Source: Prunus persica
Lineage: Eukaryota > Streptophyta > Magnoliopsida > Rosales > Rosaceae
Assembly (NCBI RefSeq): GCF_000346465.2
Contig: NC_034014.1
Location: 11,165,582-11,229,581 of the forward strand
DNA: 64,000 nucleotides
Reading direction: 5' to 3'
A program made the translations under genes and the position numbers. Under the pieces are notes generated by a model that was not told where the DNA came from, ran no database searches, and saw only the letters and a program-made list of their open reading frames with translations. Below, piece after piece: positions 58,413 through 64,000 of the stretch; the stretch's first letter is position 1; each line of letters begins with the position of its first letter.

Positions 58413-61400
58413 ATGGGCGCGGTTTCGAAGGAGGCTCAGCTTTCGATTGCGGCTTCTTCAATGTTTCCTGGGTTTAGGTTTTCACCCACCGACGAGGAAC
58501 TGATTTCCTATTACCTGAAGAACAAGCTGGAAGGACCTGAACCTGGGAAGAGCGTAGAGGTCATTCCTGAAGTCGATATTTGCAATTTCGAGCCCTGGGA
58601 CTTGCCAGGTTTGTTGGGTTTTATTCATTTCTAATTCTTTCATCTTTATCTTTCTCGAGTTTTTATTTTTGTTTTGTTTGTGTAGTGAAATAGTGATTGA
58701 ATTTATTTGCAAAATTTGTTTTTTTTTCTTCTGTTTGTGTAGGAAACACTGAAAACGTATTTGTTTTTGTTTTTGTAATTGCGTGCTGACAGTGACAGCG
58801 TTGAATTGAGTCAACAATTTTGTTACAGAGTTGTTTCTTGTAAGAATCCAATTACATTCTGGGAGAAACGTCAGACATGGGTCAAAATTTAGAGGTATTA
58901 GTGTACCCAAGGACCTTAGCTGGCCCCCACCCTTGTCAACATGCACGGTCCACCATTTTCTTTTCATTTTGAGCCGGACAGCTAACCCTTGGAGCTTGCG
59001 TGTGGCTCATCCACCATAGGGAGGTCCGCACCTTTGAACCATGATACATTTAGTTGAAGGGATGTTTTACTGATGTGAATTATTTATATGAATGGCATGG
59101 ATCCTATATACGGTATTCGATTTTATGTGACAAAAAAGAGTACTGTTGTTGGAGCTAGCTTGCAATAATTTGTCGAGGAAAACTAGTCAGATTAGTAAAC
59201 ACAAACATGCATGTGCTCACAGTTCTCCGCCTCTCTCCATGCAGGATGAGGTGCACGTGAGGGAAAGTTGAAAGGACAAATACTGCAAATATGTTATTCT
59301 TTTCACTGTATTTGGATTGGAGATGGTTATTGAAATAGAGGTTTTAGTCTATTTGGAAACCAATGAAGATGAAAACCTTATTTAACTGGTTAGTTGATCA
59401 GAGAGAGTGAGATAGAGATAGTTTTATTGAAAGGATCCAGAAAAATTATCACGCTTTACTTGGACAGGGTAAAACAAATTAAACTTTTTTTTCTTTTTCT
59501 TTTAATAAAAATTTAATTATGGAGTGTCATGTTGGTTCTGTTTGGTTATGCACATACATATATGCAATCTGGTTCAATTTTACTGAATTTGGTGTCTGAT
59601 TAGCACTACACATGATATTTGCTTCTGTATATGCGTGCGCGACAGTGAGTACGTATATACATATACAGTTATGTGTGGTGAGTTCAATCACCTAAACTTG
59701 TTCAAGTCTCTTTGTAAACAAATAATTTTTTGCTGGATTTGACATCTGATTAGAGTTGGTGCATGTGTAACTAGCCAAATCTGTTATTCAATCGGATAAT
59801 GAGTGGTTCTTCTTTTCTCCACGAGGAAGAAAGTACCCAAATGGCTCACAAAGCAGAAGAGCAACAGAATTCGGTTATTGGAAAGCCACAGGTAAAGAAC
59901 GCAACGTAAAGTCAACTTCTAATGTAATTGGTACAAAGAGGACACTTGTGTTCCACATGGGTCGTGCGCCAAAAGGGGAAAGGACAGAATGGATTATGCA
60001 CGAATACTGCATGAATGACAAGTCCCAGGTAACTTTTTTCAATATTAGTTCAAAATGTCATCTGTTAGTTGTTTGGTTTGAACTATCACCAGATGTATAT
60101 TCTTCTGCCAAAGGGAAGATTAAATTAAGAGAACCACTTTTCATTTGGATATTTTTTTTGCGTCTGGAACCATTTTTCAGTTGTCCATGAATGTCACAAG
60201 TGCATTACTCTATCATTCTCTCAACTAGTAGTACTTTGATAATCTTAGTCACGCAGTGTGGTTGGCAAATGCAAAAATGGGGGTGATTGGCGAGAAATGT
60301 TTCATATGAAAATGACTTCCACTCCATTTAAGGAAAAAACAATGTCCATGTGATTTAGAAGACTATAGATTGATTGCTGCTATTACTTGATTCAATCAAC
60401 ATTATTCGTTGTTCTTGAGAATAACCGCTCTCATCTCCTTACAGCCAATACCTTCATATTCCTTAGAATTTGTTTCTTTAAAGTAAATTACTTATCAGAA
60501 GTGACTGAAATGTTTAGCCACAAAGATTCACCTGCTAGACTATCTTGAATTGGTTCAAGATTATTTACATGCTGCATATGTGGGTTGTATTTATATAGTC
60601 TCTTGTTACATCTGCACATTCAATAGTTCATTTTAGTATGCAAGCACTTTCTGATTTTTTTCATTCTCTTAAATATTCTGCCTGCTTCTTGTGCTGCAGG
60701 ATTCTATTGTTGTTTGCCGCCTCCGGAAGAACAGTGATTTCCGTTTAAATGACACCACAAATGGAGGTTCTTCAAGTCGAAATCCTTTATCAACTGTGCA
60801 TAATAGTGAAAATGCTGTCTCAGAAGTTGGTATTATTGACTATGATAAGCCAGTTGAATGCTATTCGAAGAAGTCTACTAGCAGTCATGATTCTCATTCT
60901 ACTGAGCAAATTGATTCTGCATCTGAATCCAACCAAAAACAGACAACAGAGGTTACACAGACAGAATCTTCTGGCCACCAGAAGGTGGGTTCGTCTTGTC
61001 TATCATATCATTCTTTCTTTTATTTTTTATTTCTACGGTCATCTTATTTTAGATGAAATCAATAGCCCACCTGCAAAGTTGCAGTTTACACACAGGTGCA
61101 TGATTTTGAATAGCACTAACAATATCAGGTGAGCATCCTTTACCAGAAAAAACCATATCAGGTAGTACATTTATAAATTTTAGGAGCTTAGGTATAGCCA
61201 ACACCTAGTTTTTTGTCAGGTGGTTATGTGACACAGTTTAGTTGTGTGTCAGGTAGTTATGCCACTACAAAAACAAAGGAAAAAAATTAATAAATAATTC
61301 AAAGCTATCGATCACAAGTTTTACGAGGGGTTATTAAAATATTTTAGCATGCATTATGGTAACAATATAATTAAAAGCGTATGAAATATTATTTCTTTTA

Positions 61401-62647
61401 GAATTAGTTTGTAAGAAATATTAAGGGAAAATCATAAAAGAGAATCGAGATTAATAAAGTTAAGAGAATGTTATTTCTACCCGACTTCTCACAGTGTTTT
61501 GCCAATTTAATTTCCTATTTGTGTCTCGTGTCTTAGAACTCAGGCTTTCTCTTCTCACCAGTTGCCAATGGAATTCTCGATTTTCAATCTCTTATTTAAT
61601 TAATAACTCTCTAAATGTGCAGTTTTGTCATACAGTCAAGTCAACCCATCGTGTGTAGTGTGTAGATAGTATATTATTCAAGTTGGGAAGTACAAATAGT
61701 GGTATTTAAGTGGAGCTAATATGGAATGTAGAATGTAATTTTAATCGATCAATAAAGGAAACTGAGATGTGCATTTCCAGGTATTGATAGAAATTATTTT
61801 TTAGAGGTTATGGGACCTCAAGAAGGGTTCGTAAAAACGGAACATATCCTTTTATTTAATACTTCAAGCTTAACTGCTTCAGAACTTTTGTATATTTTTA
61901 TCAGGATTTATCTATATGTATTGGTTGGGCCTGGGGGTGGGGGTGACCACCTCAAGATGGATAGGCAATTCATCATTGTATCAGAAGTGGTTTTGTATAT
62001 GTATTACATAAGAAGTGCGAGTCATTGTCTTGGGGTTATAAACAATACTTGCTCTTCTGTTACTTTTACCATACTTTTGTTCTGTGAAAGATAATCAGGG
62101 GTCCAAGAAACTTTGCATGACTGTTGGCAGTTTTGAACTCTATTTCTATATGGTAGTCCATTGTACGTCCAACTCTTGAATTATGATCCATGTGAATTAC
62201 AAATTTCAGGGTTCTTATGATGATGACTTTTATGCGGATATACTGAATGATGATATCATCAAACTAGATGAAGTTTCAGTGTCTGCGTCTGCTGACACAC
62301 TTCCAGTTCTTGCCAATAAGTCCGAGGCTGAACAAAATTCTCACCAGCCTATGCAAGCCATTTGTAATTCAGAAGCAATTCCTTTCCAAGGTACTGCCAA
62401 CCGAAGAATCCATTTGCGAAAGAGAAAGGAAAAGTTTCCTGCTGAGTCACTGGATGGTCCCAATTCACACGAGTCACCAAAAACTTCAGCAGATAGGATG
62501 GACGATCAACACGTGCTATTATATGTAATTATTATTATTCTGGTATTGCTGGCTCTGTTTCTGTCCAAGTTTTGTTTTACTGACATTGCTGGCTCTGTTT
62601 CTTTCCTTGTTGAAAGGTTTCTGCCAAGTCAAAAACATCACAAGTAA
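58413..62647 (+). CDS. Membrane-tethered NAC transcription factor (NTL type)
   Basis: Transcription factor of the NAC family held on a membrane until cleaved. Four exons: 58413-58608, 59775-60028, 60700-60984 and 62210-62647, all GT..AG, 390 residues. NAC subdomains are complete in exons 1 to 3: [81 protein letters not shown] and VVCRLRKN. A Ser/Thr/Gln-rich linker follows. Near the C-terminus lies a basic RKRKEK stretch. A single hydrophobic helix at about residues 348-368 ([19 protein letters not shown]) precedes a short tail. Sequence style is closest to the NTL8/NAC060/NAC089 group, whose members are released by proteolysis under stress or hormone signals. That subgroup is inferred from memory of motifs. 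No lesion is visible. Confidence 0.95.
60985..62209 (+). other. Long intron 3 of the NAC gene
   Basis: 1225 bp with GT..AG ends. AT-rich and without a recognisable gene. The frame at 61810-62094 is inside the intron and has no known motif. Confidence 0.8.
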
Positions 62648-63122
62648 GTCTTTGTATAAAGGTTCTGCCGCAAAATGTCAATATTAGACTTTTCTTCTTG
62701 ACCTGGTCTTGATTTCTGTCGAATGATCGAGTAAGCTCAAGGGACAAGTAGTGGAAGGCAGCCCTTTGATCCATTGGATCCCGATGAATTTCACATATTA
62801 ACGCTCTGCTAATTTGCTTGAATAAGGTTGAGGATGCTGGCAAGTCTTCCCTTTCCCGTGTTTTTCTCCCTTTCTCCGCACTTCTTTCAGATTCATCCTC
62901 CTCCATCCCTATTTTTGAATACCCTTTTTATAACAAACGTTATTAAATAAATTTAGGCATGGCCAATGACAGTGGCCAAAAAGTTTTGGCGCAAATGTTG
63001 GATTTGACCATAATTTTAAGGGGTATTATAGTAATTAAGCTTTATGTTCACAACTAATTCTTATTTCTGGATATTTTCACTTTTAATTTTTTTTTTTCAA
63101 TTTATTCTATTTTGGATACTCA
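62648..63122. other. 3' flank of the NAC gene
   Basis: Probable 3' untranslated sequence to about 62930 and then AT-rich spacer. No further gene. The minus-strand frame 62906-62577 is antisense to the last exon. Confidence 0.6.
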
Positions 63123-63131
63123 TTTTTTATT

Positions 63132-63768
63132 AGAGATTTTCTATTTAAACCACGTACTTCTCTTTATTCACCTCAATACTTAAATAATTAAGTTGTAAGT
63201 TTTATTACAGTGTAAAAAGACAAAAAAGATCATTCAACTTAATACTTAACCCTAGTACATTTATACACACATCTCACAGCTCTTTATATTAAGTTTTAGA
63301 AAAATACAAACTAGGCTCTACAACTGTAGAAGATTCTTTCCAAGGCTTGAAGAGATGGATCAGTCATGACAAAATCTCATGTATGCTACAAATACTTTTG
63401 CTTCAAACTAAGGCCTAACACAAGAAGAAAATCTCATGTATTTTTGCTTCAAACTGATGCCTTCAAACCGTCCTTAAACTGATGCCTAGCACATACTTTT
63501 GCTTCAAACTTTCACCCCAAACAAAATCTCATGTATACTACAAATATTCTTTAATGATTTAAATATTGGGATTAACAAAGAAAATTGTGGGGTTTAAATA
63601 AATAAATAAAAATTATTTTTTATTTTTTCAGCTTGGAGTGTATTTAAGGGTAGTTTGGGAAGATAGTGGAGTTTTCTTAGAAATTGTGAAAATTTAAATT
63701 AAAAGTTGGGGCGAACTTAAAATATGGGGTGAACTAAGAGAAGTGTGGGGTTTAAATAGAAAATCTCT
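63132..63768. mobile_element. Probable MITE with 9-bp TSD
   Basis: The ends are inverted repeats of about 20 bp: AGAGATTTTCTATTTAAACC at 63132 and its complement ending at 63768. Flanks TTTTTTATT (63123-63131) and TTTATTATT (63769-63777) match at 8 of 9 positions, suggesting a MULE-type origin. The interior has direct repeats of ATACTTTTGCTTCAAACT around 63400-63510 and no coding region. Confidence 0.5.
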
Positions 63769-63777
63769 TTTATTATT

Positions 63778-64000
63778 ACATTCTCTACTCCCAAGTCCCA
63801 AAATTAAAACCTAGAAGTGCAAAAGATGATTTCGAGGTGGAAAATGCAAAGACTTACGTATGCTTTTGCACCATTTGAACACAGGGCCGCTTGAGTGGAT
63901 TTTGGTTTGTACCTTGGAGCTCGAGGGGACATTGCGATTTTCAATTTCTTTTTCTGTTTTGATGAGTTGTTAATGTTTATTTTTTCTTTTTGGGATTCCT
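63778..64000. other. Right edge of the window, no gene seen
   Basis: Short unique-looking sequence with no open frame of note. Confidence 0.5.

Noticed and set aside
62577..62906. 109-residue minus-strand frame
   Set aside because: Antisense to the last NAC exon and its 3' flank.

Overview
The window is plant nuclear DNA. It holds two intact intron-containing protein genes with GT..AG splice sites, AT-rich intergenic DNA, and dense LTR-retrotransposon, MULE, PIF/Harbinger and hAT-like insertions. The gene families (LRK10-like receptor kinases, membrane-tethered NAC) and the repeat style suggest a woody eudicot, possibly Rosaceae. That assignment is inference. All numbers here are hand-read.

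Layout. 1-10.47 kb: repeats only, including two solo LTRs with perfect 5-bp target-site duplications (TSDs; 3273-5785 and 6951-8416) and long GA microsatellites. 10.48-14.57 kb: a complete but dead MULE with 121-bp terminal inverted repeats (TIRs), a 9-bp TSD and a transposase reading frame broken by stops. 15.3-22.0 kb: the 3' end of a minus-strand Copia element, split by a second MULE (15930-21231). That MULE carries a degenerate transposase and a convergent relic gene encoding a GRF zinc finger plus a transmembrane tail. 22.1-23.1 kb: a foldback non-autonomous MULE with the same termini, with an assembly gap in its centre.

23.3-48 kb: two copies (A, about 23.1-30.1 kb; B, about 34.1-39.9 plus 47.5-47.8 kb) of a segment built on a head-to-head pair of LRK10-like receptor kinase genes. 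In copy A the plus-strand gene is intact (24435-26425) and the minus-strand one is a broken ectodomain. In copy B the minus-strand gene is nearly full length but has a nonsense codon and a frameshift, and the plus-strand one is a stub. Copy B was later invaded by an hAT-like MITE and by a gag-only LTR element (39944-47521), which in turn received a Copia element (40665-45821). Copy A preserves the empty sites.

48.4-53.7 kb: a PIF/Harbinger element with convergent transposase and Myb/SANT-like genes, both degenerate, plus a candidate solo LTR. 53.7-57.2 kb: the 5' part of a minus-strand Copia element of the same LTR family as the 15.3-kb relic. 58.4-62.6 kb: an intact four-exon NAC transcription factor gene with a C-terminal transmembrane helix and two G-boxes upstream. 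The last 1.3 kb contains a probable MITE.

Only the LRK10-like kinase (24435-26425) and the NAC gene look functional. The rest is a record of insertion, duplication and decay whose order can largely be read from TSDs and empty sites.
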